The notes under the pieces: generated by a model | What the model was told of the DNA's origin: nothing | What the model saw: only the letters and a program-made list of their open reading frames with translations | Database searches by the model: none | From: Demequina silvatica | GTDB lineage: Bacteria > Actinomycetota > Actinomycetes > Actinomycetales > Demequinaceae | Length of the DNA: 64,000 nucleotides | Direction of reading: 5' to 3' | NCBI RefSeq assembly: GCF_000971215.1 | Contig: NZ_BBMA01000012.1 | Location: 1 to 64,000 of the forward strand | Program-made: the position numbers and the translations under genes | Shown here: piece by piece, positions 32,596 through 40,722 of the stretch | How positions within the stretch are numbered: the first letter of the stretch is position 1 | How the letters are laid out: every line of letters begins with the position of its first letter

Positions 32596-33882
32596 GTGCC
32601 CAGCCCCCTGTCCTCCGTCAAGGTCGCCCTCCTCGGCCCTGGAACCGTCGGCTCCGAGGTGGTCCGCCTCCTGACGCAGGAGGCCGACGACCTCGCGGCG
32701 CGCGTGGGTGCGCCGCTCGAGCTCATCGGCGTCCACGTCCGCGACACGTCGCGCGACCGCGGCCCCCACATCCCCCGCGAGCTGCTGACCTCCGACGCGT
32801 CGGCGCTGGTCGCGGCCGCGGACGTGGTGGTCGAGCTCATGGGTGGGATCGAGCCCGCGCGCACGCTCATCCTCGAGGCGATCGCGGGCGGCGCGTCCGT
32901 GGTGACCGCGAACAAGGCGCTGCTGGCCGCGCACGGCCCCGAGCTGTACGAGGCCGCCGACGCCGCGAACGTGGACCTCTACTTCGAGGCCGCCGTCGCC
33001 GGCGCGATCCCGCTGGTCCGTCCCGTGCGGGAGTCGCTCGCGGGCGACCACATCACGCGCATCCTCGGGATCGTCAACGGCACCACCAACTACATCCTCG
33101 ACGAGATGACCCGCAGCGGCCTGTCCTACGACGTGGCCCTCAAGCAGGCGCAGGAGCTCGGCTACGCCGAGGCCGATCCCACGGCCGACGTCGAGGGGCA
33201 CGATGCTGCGGCCAAGGCCGCGATCCTGGCCTCGCTCGCGTTCCACCAGCGGGTGGCGCTGTCCGACGTCTACTGCGAGGGCATCTCCGCCATCACCGCG
33301 GAGGACGTGATCGCGGCGCGGGAGACGCGCCAGGTCATCAAGCTGCTCGCGATCGCGGAGCGCACGCCCGAGGGCGTCGCGGTGCGTGTGCACCCCGCGC
33401 TGGTGTCGCAGGACCACGTGCTCGCGGGCGTGCATGGGGCGTTCAACGCCGTGTTCGTCGAGGCGGAGTCCGCCGGCGGGCTCATGTTCTACGGCCAGGG
33501 CGCCGGCGGCACCCCGACCGCGTCCGCGGTGCTGGGCGACCTGGTGTCCGTCGCGCGCCACCGCGCGATCGGCGGCAAGGGTCCCCGCGAGTCGAACTAC
33601 GCGGTCCACGAGGTGCTGCCGATCGACGCCACGCAGACGCGCTACTGCATCCGCATGGCCGTCGAGGACCGGCCGGGCGTGCTCGCCGCGGTCGCGACGG
33701 TGTTCCAGAAGCACGGCGTCGGCATCGAGATCGTCCGTCAGGTGCCGGGGCAGACGCACGCCGGCCTCATCCTGTCGACCTACGCGGCGCCCGAGCGGGA
33801 CCTACGCGCGACGGTCGAGGACCTGCGCGCGTCCGACGCCGTAGCGGAGGTCAAGTCCGTGCTTCGTATCGAGGGGGAGTAG
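32596..33882 (+). CDS. hom: Homoserine dehydrogenase
   Basis: Reduces aspartate semialdehyde to homoserine, the branch point to threonine and methionine. The NAD(P)-binding site is near LLGPGTVGSEV, the catalytic region RILGIVNGTTNYILDEM, and a C-terminal ACT domain (about 350-425) suggests allosteric control by threonine. The 428 residues fit actinobacterial Hom. The GTG at 32596 lies 7 nt after TAGAGT, so the mRNA is near-leaderless; a GTG at 32587 is inside the -10 box and is rejected. It heads hom-thrC-thrB. Confidence 0.96.
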   Translation: MPSPLSSVKVALLGPGTVGSEVVRLLTQEADDLAARVGAPLELIGVHVRDTSRDRGPHIPRELLTSDASALVAAADVVVELMGGIEPARTLILEAIAGGASVVTANKALLAAHGPELYEAADAANVDLYFEAAVAGAIPLVRPVRESLAGDHITRILGIVNGTTNYILDEMTRSGLSYDVALKQAQELGYAEADPTADVEGHDAAAKAAILASLAFHQRVALSDVYCEGISAITAEDVIAARETRQVIKLLAIAERTPEGVAVRVHPALVSQDHVLAGVHGAFNAVFVEAESAGGLMFYGQGAGGTPTASAVLGDLVSVARHRAIGGKGPRESNYAVHEVLPIDATQTRYCIRMAVEDRPGVLAAVATVFQKHGVGIEIVRQVPGQTHAGLILSTYAAPERDLRATVEDLRASDAVAEVKSVLRIEGE

Positions 33883-33885
33883 TCC

Positions 33886-34944
33886 GTGGCGCACGTGTGG
33901 GGCGGGATCATCCGCGAGTACCTGGACCGGCTTCCGTTCTCCGCGGAGGACCGGATCGTGAGCCTGGGCGAGGGCGGCACGCCGCTGGTCCACGCGCCGT
34001 CGATCTCCGCCGAGGTGGGCGCCGAGGTCTTCGTCAAGGTCGAGGGCATGAACCCGACCGGCTCGTTCAAGGACCGCGGCATGACCGCGGCCGTCACCCA
34101 GGTGGTGAAGGAGGGGGCGCACACCATCGTGTGCGCCTCGACCGGCAACACCTCGGCGTCCGCCGCGGCCTACGCCGCGCACGCCGGGCTCCGCTGCGTG
34201 GTGATGATCCCCGAGGGCAAGATCGCCGCGGGCAAGATGGCGCAGGCGATCGTCCACGGGGCCGACCTGGTGCAGGTCGACGGCAACTTCGACGAGTGCC
34301 TCGACATCGTGCGCGACCTGTCCGAGCAGTACCCGATCGCGCTGGTGAACTCGGTCAACCCGTACCGCCTGCAGGGGCAGAAGACCGCGGCGTTCGAGAT
34401 CGTCGACCAGCTGGGAGACGCCCCCGACATCCACATGCTCCCCGTGGGCAACGCGGGCAACATCTCCGCCTACTGGATGGGCTTCCGCGAGGCGCTCGCC
34501 TCCGGCGACGCCACCCGCACCCCGAAGGTGTGGGGCGTGCAGGCCGCCGGCGCCGCACCGTTCGTGGCCGGTCACCCCATCAAGGACCCCGAGACCGTCG
34601 CCACGGCGATCCGGATCGGCAAGCCCGCGTCCTGGGATCTCGCGATCGCTGCCCGCGACGAGTCGGGCGGCTGGATCCGTGCCGTGTCCGACTCCCAGAT
34701 CCTCAACGCCCAGGCGCGCCTGGCCGCCGACGTCGGCGTGTTCGTCGAGCCCGCCTCGGCGGCGCCCATCGCGGGCCTGCTCGCGGCGGCCGCGCTCGGC
34801 GAGGTGCCCAAGGGCGCGACCATCACCTGCACCGTCACCGGCAACGGGCTCAAGGACACGGCGACCGCGCTGGGCGACCGTTCGGTCGAGCCGATCGTGA
34901 TCCCGGTCGACGTCGAGGCCGCCGCCGCGGCGCTCGGCCTGTAG
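33886..34944 (+). CDS. thrC: Threonine synthase
   Basis: PLP enzyme converting O-phosphohomoserine to threonine. The PLP lysine is in TGSFKDRGM and the cofactor-phosphate loop is in PVGNAGNIS. The 352 residues match the short actinobacterial form. The GTG lies 3 nt after the hom stop behind GAGGGGGAG. Confidence 0.96.
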   Translation: MAHVWGGIIREYLDRLPFSAEDRIVSLGEGGTPLVHAPSISAEVGAEVFVKVEGMNPTGSFKDRGMTAAVTQVVKEGAHTIVCASTGNTSASAAAYAAHAGLRCVVMIPEGKIAAGKMAQAIVHGADLVQVDGNFDECLDIVRDLSEQYPIALVNSVNPYRLQGQKTAAFEIVDQLGDAPDIHMLPVGNAGNISAYWMGFREALASGDATRTPKVWGVQAAGAAPFVAGHPIKDPETVATAIRIGKPASWDLAIAARDESGGWIRAVSDSQILNAQARLAADVGVFVEPASAAPIAGLLAAAALGEVPKGATITCTVTGNGLKDTATALGDRSVEPIVIPVDVEAAAAALGL

Positions 34945-34956
34945 CGGGGCGCGGCC

Positions 34957-35889
34957 ATGGCCATGCGCCTCGCCGCGGATCACGTCCGCGTCTCCGTGCC
35001 CGCGACAGCGGGAAACCTCGGGCCCGGCTTCGACGCGCTCGGCATGGCGCTGGGCCTGGTCGACGACCTGGAGGTACGCGCCGTCGCGTCCTCGTCGGTG
35101 ACCGTCGAGATCGAGGGGGAGGGCGCATCGTCCCTTCCCCGCGACGAGTCCCACCTGGTGGTGCAGGCGCTGCGCGCCGCGCTTGACCACGTGGGCGCGT
35201 CCCAGACGGGGCTGGAGATCCGCGCCGTCAACCGCATCCCGCACGGCCGCGGCCTGGGATCCTCCGCCGCCGCCGTGGTCGCCGGGATCGTGGCCGCGCG
35301 CGCGCTGATCGCCGAGCCCGAGGCCCTGCCGGCCGCCGAGGTGCTCACGCTCGCCAACGCCTTCGAGGGCCACCCCGACAACGCCGCGCCCGCCATCTAC
35401 GGCGGCGCGACCGTCGCGTGGAAGGACGTCTCCGGCGTGCACGCGCGGCCCCTGGTGGTCGCCGACGAGATCGAGACGGCCGTCCTGGTGCCCGGGTCCA
35501 CGCTGCCCACCAAGGAGGCGCGTGCCGTGCTCCCGGCCAAGGTGCCGCACGTGGACGCCGCGTTCAACGTGGGCCGCGCGGCGCTGCTGGTGAACGCGCT
35601 GGCCGGCCGCCCGGAGGACCTGTTCGCCGCCACCGAGGACCGGCTCCACCAGACCTACCGCGCCGACGTGCTGGGCCCGGCGAGCTTCATGGTGCGCACG
35701 CTGCGCGAGCGCGGACTCGCTGCCGTGGTCTCCGGAGCGGGCCCGTCGGTGCTGGTGCTCGGGACCGGGCTCGCCGAGGCGGGGCTGGGCACCGGTGTGC
35801 TCGACTGGGCCGAGGGTGTGGGCGGCGACCGCTGGCACTGCATCCACACGCGCGAGCGCGTGACGGGCGCGACAGGGGTGCGGCTCTAG
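34957..35889 (+). CDS. thrB: Homoserine kinase
   Basis: GHMP-family kinase phosphorylating homoserine for ThrC. The ATP-binding glycine/serine-rich motif reads HGRGLGSSAAAVV (about residue 90), and the GHMP C-terminal motif VSGAGPSVL is present. The 310 residues are typical. The ATG at 34957 has a weak ribosome-binding site; ATG 34963 is an alternative. It is the last gene of hom-thrC-thrB and converges on the TRIC gene 18 nt further on. Confidence 0.96.
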   Translation: MAMRLAADHVRVSVPATAGNLGPGFDALGMALGLVDDLEVRAVASSSVTVEIEGEGASSLPRDESHLVVQALRAALDHVGASQTGLEIRAVNRIPHGRGLGSSAAAVVAGIVAARALIAEPEALPAAEVLTLANAFEGHPDNAAPAIYGGATVAWKDVSGVHARPLVVADEIETAVLVPGSTLPTKEARAVLPAKVPHVDAAFNVGRAALLVNALAGRPEDLFAATEDRLHQTYRADVLGPASFMVRTLRERGLAAVVSGAGPSVLVLGTGLAEAGLGTGVLDWAEGVGGDRWHCIHTRERVTGATGVRL

Positions 35890-35907
35890 CAGCGCCCGCG
35901 GGGCCCT

Positions 35908-36903
35908 TCAGCCCCGGCGGTCCTCGTCGTCCTCGTCGTCCTCGTCGCCGGGCTCCTCATCCGCCTGCGCGTCCTCGTCCGCGTCGGCCTCCGCCTCGAC
36001 CTGCGCGGCCCACTCCTGGGACGGTGAGGCGTGCCCCAGGCCGGGGCCGTACTCGTCGATGACCAGGGTCTCGGTGGCGGTGGGCGCCTCGTCGGACTCG
36101 TCCGCCCCGTCCCAGGACTCGTCCCAGGCCTCCGGCTCGGGCGCGGGCTGGGGGTGCGCGAGCGTCACGGCCGCCAGCGATCCGGTGGCAGGGGCGAGCT
36201 CGCCCACGCCCTCGGGAAGGGTGCCTGCCCGGCGCGCACGCCGGAACGCGCGGCGCATCTTGAGCTCGTAGGCGTGCTTGCGCGGCTGCGGCACGGTGAC
36301 GTGGAACAGCGGCCCCGACAGGCGGATGAGCACCGCCACGGCGGTCGACAGGATCAGCGTGACGATCGGCTCGGTGGGCCGGGCGAGCAGCACGTATGCG
36401 ATGCCCGCGCCCAGGCCCGAGATCGCGTTCGGCGGTCCCATGTACATGATCGACGAGGGCCGGCCCTGGAGCACGTCGCACAGCATCAGCCCGCCCACCG
36501 ACGCGACCGTGCCGATGATGATCGCCGGCAGCCACCGCACGCCCGAGAGCAGCGCGGTGTTGACGCCCACCACGGCGAACACGCCGATGATGATCGAGTC
36601 CAGCCACCACAGCAGCTGCCCGAGCTTGCGCAGGTAGTACAGGAACAGCATCCCGACGCCTGCCGCGATGCCGGCGGCGATGAAGTAGGAGGGGTCGCGC
36701 AGCGACTGCGGAGGGAGGCGGCCCAGCAGGATGTCGCGCATGATCGCGCCGCCGAAGCCCATGGTCGCGGACAGCGTGAGCACGCCCACCAGGTCGGTGT
36801 GCTCGTCCTCGCCGGCGCGGATCGCCCCGCCGAGGGCGCCGATGAACACGGCCGCCACGTAGATCCACTGGGGCATGTCGATGAGATCCGCTGCGACGAT
36901 CAC
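35908..36903 (-). CDS. TRIC-family cation channel with long acidic tail
   Basis: Contains two TRIC/UPF0126 repeats (IRAGEDEHTDLVGVLTLSATMGFGGAIMRDILLG and the later MLCDVLQGRPSSIMYMG region), giving about seven membrane helices in residues 1-210. Bacterial TRIC proteins are trimeric monovalent-cation channels. The remaining roughly 120 residues are a cytoplasmic acidic tail, ending in runs of Asp/Glu (DEDDEDDEDRRG), not usual in the family. The GTG at 36903 lies 6 nt after a TAGGCT box, so a leaderless mRNA is likely. Confidence 0.88.
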   Translation of the reverse strand: MIVAADLIDMPQWIYVAAVFIGALGGAIRAGEDEHTDLVGVLTLSATMGFGGAIMRDILLGRLPPQSLRDPSYFIAAGIAAGVGMLFLYYLRKLGQLLWWLDSIIIGVFAVVGVNTALLSGVRWLPAIIIGTVASVGGLMLCDVLQGRPSSIMYMGPPNAISGLGAGIAYVLLARPTEPIVTLILSTAVAVLIRLSGPLFHVTVPQPRKHAYELKMRRAFRRARRAGTLPEGVGELAPATGSLAAVTLAHPQPAPEPEAWDESWDGADESDEAPTATETLVIDEYGPGLGHASPSQEWAAQVEAEADADEDAQADEEPGDEDDEDDEDRRG

Positions 36904-36939
36904 GGCACGAGCCTACGGGCGCGCCCCTAGGCTCGTCGC
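36904..36939. promoter_or_regulatory. Symmetric divergent leaderless promoters
   Basis: The 36-bp gap between the TRIC and FUSC-like starts contains two TAGGCT boxes, one per strand (minus 36915-36910, plus 36928-36933). Each lies exactly 6 nt from its start codon and they are separated by 12 bp. The -35 region of each promoter must fall within the other's -10 or transcribed region, so the two genes probably compete for polymerase. Confidence 0.65.
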
Positions 36940-37893
36940 ATGGGATCTCGCAGATCGGCGCTGGTGCCGCCCAGGAAGGCCCTCCGGCTCGCCGCCATGG
37001 TGGTGGCCGTCCTGGTCGCCGTGGCGGGCGCGATCGGGCTCGTCGTCGGGGTCGGAGCCGGCGTGGGTGCCGCGCTCGGCGGGCTCACCGTCGTGATGGT
37101 GTCGCTCATGGAGGGCCCTCGCCGCCACGCGGTCGCGCTGGGCCTGGCTGTCGCGGCGCTGGCGGCGCTCGCGACCGTCGCGAGGGACGATGCGGTGGTC
37201 CTGGGCCTCCTGACCGCCGCCTCGGTCGCGGTGACGCTGCCCGTGGTGATCCGCTACGGCCCGGCGGCCGGCACGGCGCCCGTGGTGGTGGCGGTCGCGG
37301 GCACCGCGGCGGCCGACATCGGGCCGTGGGCCGCGCTCGTCGGCGTCGCGGCGTCGGCGCTGCTGGTGCCGCTCGTGGTCGCGGCGCTCGGGCTCGCGCG
37401 GCTGCCCGCCGCCCCGGTCCCGCGTCGCGTCGGCGTCGCGTACGTCGCCGCGCTGGCGATCGGCGCCGGCGTGGCGATCGCGGTCGGGACGGCGCTGGGC
37501 CTCGAGCATGCGTTGTGGCTCGTGGTCGCGCTCAGCGCGGTGCTGGTGCCCGTCCGCGGCGAGACCACGTCGCGCGCGCGACGGCGGGTGACGGGCACCG
37601 TGGTCGGGACGCTCGCCGGTGCCGTGCTCGCGTCCTTCCTGCCGCCGTGGCTCGCGATCGCGCTCGCGGTGCTCGCGGCGGTCGGCGGCGTCGCGTGGAG
37701 CGTCGCGAAGGACGAGGTCCGCGGCGCGGCGTTCACCGCCGCCGTGATCGTGCTGCTCGCCGGGGCGGCGTCACCCGCCGGCGCCTGGGACGCGGCGCTG
37801 CAGCGCATCGGCCTCACCGTGGTGGGCGTCGCTGTCGCGATCGCGCTCGCGCTGCTCATCGCGCGGCTCGAGCGCGCGCACGAGGGGCCGTGA
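36940..37893 (+). CDS. FUSC-like multi-pass membrane protein
   Basis: A 317-residue, very hydrophobic protein with about nine to ten helices. The central HALWLVVALSAVLVPVRGETTSRARRRVTGTVVGTLAG resembles the FUSC (fusaric-acid resistance/aromatic acid exporter) signature, in which Arg-rich cytoplasmic turns follow a helix. Export of aromatic acids is the family's role, but assignment here is tentative. The ATG lies 6 nt after TAGGCT. It is coupled to the acetyltransferase by a GTGA overlap. Confidence 0.7.
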   Translation: MGSRRSALVPPRKALRLAAMVVAVLVAVAGAIGLVVGVGAGVGAALGGLTVVMVSLMEGPRRHAVALGLAVAALAALATVARDDAVVLGLLTAASVAVTLPVVIRYGPAAGTAPVVVAVAGTAAADIGPWAALVGVAASALLVPLVVAALGLARLPAAPVPRRVGVAYVAALAIGAGVAIAVGTALGLEHALWLVVALSAVLVPVRGETTSRARRRVTGTVVGTLAGAVLASFLPPWLAIALAVLAAVGGVAWSVAKDEVRGAAFTAAVIVLLAGAASPAGAWDAALQRIGLTVVGVAVAIALALLIARLERAHEGP

Positions 37894-38474
37894 CCATCCG
37901 GCCCGCGGGTCCCGGGGATCACGAGGCGATCGCCCGCATCTGCCTCCTCACCGGTGCGCAGGGTGCAGACGCGACGGGACGCTTCGGGGACGACACGGCG
38001 CTCGCCGACGTCTACGCCACGCCCTACCTCCACGGACCCGGCGGCTTCTGCCTGGTCTGGGATGTGGACGGCCAGGCGCGCGGCTACGTCCTCGGCACCG
38101 CGGACACGGCGGCGTTCCAGCGGTGGTTCGTCGAGGAGTGGTGGCCGGAGGTCGGGCCCCGGCACGCCGAGCGCACGCCAGACGACTCCTGGCTGCTGCC
38201 GTCCGCCGCCGACCCCGCGCGCATGATGGTCCCCCGGCTCGCCGAGTTCCCCGCGCACCTCCACATCGACCTCCTGCCGGATCAGCAGGGGCGCGGCGCG
38301 GGCCGCCTGCTCATCGAGGCCGCGTGCCCGCTGCTCGCCGCGCGCGGCGTCCCCGGCGTCCACCTGGTCGCCGAGCGCGCCAACGCGGGAGCCCAGTCCT
38401 TCTACCCGCGCGTGGGCTTCGAGGCGATCGCGGGGGACGATGCGGTGGTCACCTTCGCGCGTCCCCTCGCCTGA
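37890..38474 (+). CDS. GNAT-family N-acetyltransferase
   Basis: A 194-residue GNAT protein. It opens with TIRPAGPGDHEAIARIC, and the acetyl-CoA pyrophosphate-binding loop is DQQGRGAGRLLIEA (about residue 130). It ends with YPRVGFEAI. Substrate unknown; the family includes hexosaminidase-linked and small-molecule acetyltransferases. The GTG overlaps the upstream TGA. The C-terminal GDDA is encoded by a copy of the dispersed repeat. Confidence 0.88.
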   Translation: MTIRPAGPGDHEAIARICLLTGAQGADATGRFGDDTALADVYATPYLHGPGGFCLVWDVDGQARGYVLGTADTAAFQRWFVEEWWPEVGPRHAERTPDDSWLLPSAADPARMMVPRLAEFPAHLHIDLLPDQQGRGAGRLLIEAACPLLAARGVPGVHLVAERANAGAQSFYPRVGFEAIAGDDAVVTFARPLA

Positions 38475-38553
38475 GTTCTCCACAGATCGAGGGTCGTCCC
38501 TGGTCCGAGCCCTTCTCGCCGCCTAGCGTCCGAAGCGGTGAGAGGGGGCGCAC

Positions 38554-40062
38554 ATGAGGCGCATGTGGGTGGCGGCGCTGGTCGCGGCGGTCGCGGTGAC
38601 GGGATGCACGCGCGAGCAGGCGGACGGGACGGACGCGCCGGGCGGGGCGAGCGCGAGCGCCACCGCCGCGGCGGAGGACCCGGCCGCGGCGGCGCGCGAG
38701 AAGCTCGAGCCCATCTGGTCCGCGTACGGAGTCTTCGGCGGCCCCGCGGAGGTGGTGGAGGGCATGGTGGTCGCCCGCGACTACGAGGGGACGCCGGACA
38801 TCCTCAAGGGGCTCGACCTCGCGACGGGCGAGGTCGCGTGGCGGCGCGCGTCGAGCCGGGGCTTCCTTCACCGGGAGGCCGCTCGCGACGTGTGGTCGAT
38901 CGCGGCGGAGGGCGGCGACCGGGTCCTTCTCAACCTGTCCCCGATGGAGGTCATGTACCTCGATCATCCCGATGTCGACGGCCCGAGCATCTTCCAGGAG
39001 ATCGAGCTGATCGACCCGGCGACGGGGCAGATGGTCGCGTCGGCGGGGAGGTATCGGGTCGGGAGCTCCTTCACGTGCCCGGGGTCGGGCGGGATCTGCG
39101 TGAACGTCGCGCCCGGAGGCGGCGGCGGCGAGCCGATGCCGCCGGTGAGGATCGATCCCGAGACCCTCGATGCCGTGTTCTACAGCGAGGGCGAGGCGCT
39201 GCCGAGGGTCGACGCGATCCGCGACATCCGTGATCGCGTCGCGGCGGAGACCGGTGCGGACGGCGTCGAGCGGCTGGTGCGGCGCGATGCGGACGGCGCG
39301 ATCGCATGGACGCTCCCCGTCGCCGACCTCGGCGAGGGCTCGGTCGCGGCCGGGGTCCTGATCTCCCGCACGGTCGAGCATGCGGGAGGGAAGGTGCTCG
39401 TCCTGTCGAGCGCGATAGCGGGCGGCGACGCGGGGCGCCTGCGCGCCGCCGCGTTCACGTCCGCGGCGATCGACCTCGCGTCCGGCGAGCTGCTCGCGGT
39501 GCACCCCGGCCGCGCGTGGTGCGGCGATGCCGTGCTCTGCGGGCGTGGGTTCGTGGCGCTCGACGGCGGCGGCGGCGAGTGGGGCTACGAGACGGCGGAT
39601 GTCGCGCTCGAAGGCGTCGACCTGCGCACCGGCGAGGTGCGGTGGGAGCGCGTCGCACGAGCGCTGTCGCTCGGTGCGGTCGGCGCGAGGGGTGCCGGCG
39701 TCGAGGGTGCGCCGGACGAGTGGTGGGTGGAGGAGCAGGGCGCCCTGGGGACGCTCGACGCCTCCACCGGCGAGTTCACCGCCCTCGGCGGCGGCACGGT
39801 CGCCTGTCGGGAGCCGCGGTGGACCCGTGACGAGGAGATCGGGCGGATCTTCGTCGGCGGTTCCACGGTCCTCTCGGGCTACTGGTTCCACCCGTGCGAC
39901 GGGAACGGCAAGCATGCCCGCACCTGGTCCCGCGCCGCCGTCGAGGCCGCGGCGGTGGTGGGCGAGGCGGACGGACGGCGGATCGGCGTGGTGATCGCGA
40001 AGCGGGCGCTGCTGGCCTTCGACCTGGGGCCTGCCGAGGAGGGGAGAGAGGAGGGGAGATAG
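38554..40062 (+). CDS. Lipoprotein with PQQ-like beta-propeller repeats
   Basis: A 502-residue exported lipoprotein with lipobox VTGC (Cys at residue 18) and a disordered Ala/Gly-rich linker. The beta-propeller repeats have PQQ/quinoprotein-like blades (LKGLDLATGEVAWRR, VDLRTGEVRWERV, GTLDASTGEFTALGG). Such propellers often act as extracytoplasmic scaffolds; no enzyme residues are seen. A GAGAGGGGG stretch precedes the ATG. It stands upstream of, but apart from, the TetR-ABC exporter genes. Confidence 0.82.
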   Translation: MRRMWVAALVAAVAVTGCTREQADGTDAPGGASASATAAAEDPAAAAREKLEPIWSAYGVFGGPAEVVEGMVVARDYEGTPDILKGLDLATGEVAWRRASSRGFLHREAARDVWSIAAEGGDRVLLNLSPMEVMYLDHPDVDGPSIFQEIELIDPATGQMVASAGRYRVGSSFTCPGSGGICVNVAPGGGGGEPMPPVRIDPETLDAVFYSEGEALPRVDAIRDIRDRVAAETGADGVERLVRRDADGAIAWTLPVADLGEGSVAAGVLISRTVEHAGGKVLVLSSAIAGGDAGRLRAAAFTSAAIDLASGELLAVHPGRAWCGDAVLCGRGFVALDGGGGEWGYETADVALEGVDLRTGEVRWERVARALSLGAVGARGAGVEGAPDEWWVEEQGALGTLDASTGEFTALGGGTVACREPRWTRDEEIGRIFVGGSTVLSGYWFHPCDGNGKHARTWSRAAVEAAAVVGEADGRRIGVVIAKRALLAFDLGPAEEGREEGR

Positions 40063-40082
40063 GCCGCAGAGCACCGCTCGAG

Positions 40083-40112
40083 TTGCGGAGTGAGTGCTCA
40101 CTCACTTAACGT
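40083..40112 (+). promoter_or_regulatory. tetR promoter with palindromic operator in the spacer
   Basis: TTGCGG (40083-40088) and TAACGT (40107-40112) are 18 nt apart. The spacer is filled by the palindrome AGTGAGT-GCTC-ACTCACT (40089-40106), a TetR-like operator. The start GTG follows the -10 by 6 nt. This predicts direct autorepression, with release by a compound exported by the ABC pair. Confidence 0.75.
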
Positions 40113-40118
40113 GGCGGG

Positions 40119-40718
40119 GTGGTGACCACTGCCAAGCGAGCCCGCCCTATGTCCCCCGAGGACCGGCGCGAGCAGATCCTCGACGCCGCGATCCCGCTCA
40201 TCCTCGAGCGCGGCGCGGAGGTCACCACGCGCGAGCTCGCGGACGCGGCCGGCATCGCCGAGGGCACCGTGTTCCGCGTCTTCTCGGACAAGGCGGAGCT
40301 CATCGACGCCGCGGTCGCCCGGGTGATGGACCCGGCGGCGACGCTCAGGGTGCTCGAGCAGATCGACCCCGCGCTGCCGCTCGAGGTCAAGATCGAGCAC
40401 ATCGTCGCCGTGCTGCACAGCCGCGTGCGCGGCGTGGTGCGCTTCATGACGGCGCTCGGCCCGCGCGAGCACAAGCGCCACGCGCCGGGAGACGACCACC
40501 CGCATCGTCAACCGCCCCTGGGTGAGACCACCGGGGTGGTCGCCCGCCTTCTCGAACCCGATCAGCACCGGCTTCGCGTCCCCGTCGCGACAGCCGTCGA
40601 TTACCTGCGCATCCTGGTCTTCGGGACCACGATGCCGTTCCTCGCCACCGGCGCGGCCTCGGATCCCTCCGAGCTCGCCGACTTCATCCTGCGCGGTATC
40701 GCCACGGAAGGGGACTGA
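40119..40718 (+). CDS. TetR-family transcriptional regulator
   Basis: A 199-residue regulator with an N-terminal helix-turn-helix (PEDRREQILDAAIPLILERG ... TTRELADAAGIAEGTVFRVFSDKAELIDAA) and a divergent ligand-binding domain. The leaderless start GTG at 40119 is 6 nt after TAACGT. It lies 4 nt before the first ABC exporter gene, so it is co-transcribed with it and probably represses the whole operon through the palindrome in its promoter. Confidence 0.93.
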   Translation: MVTTAKRARPMSPEDRREQILDAAIPLILERGAEVTTRELADAAGIAEGTVFRVFSDKAELIDAAVARVMDPAATLRVLEQIDPALPLEVKIEHIVAVLHSRVRGVVRFMTALGPREHKRHAPGDDHPHRQPPLGETTGVVARLLEPDQHRLRVPVATAVDYLRILVFGTTMPFLATGAASDPSELADFILRGIATEGD

Positions 40719-40722
40719 TCCC

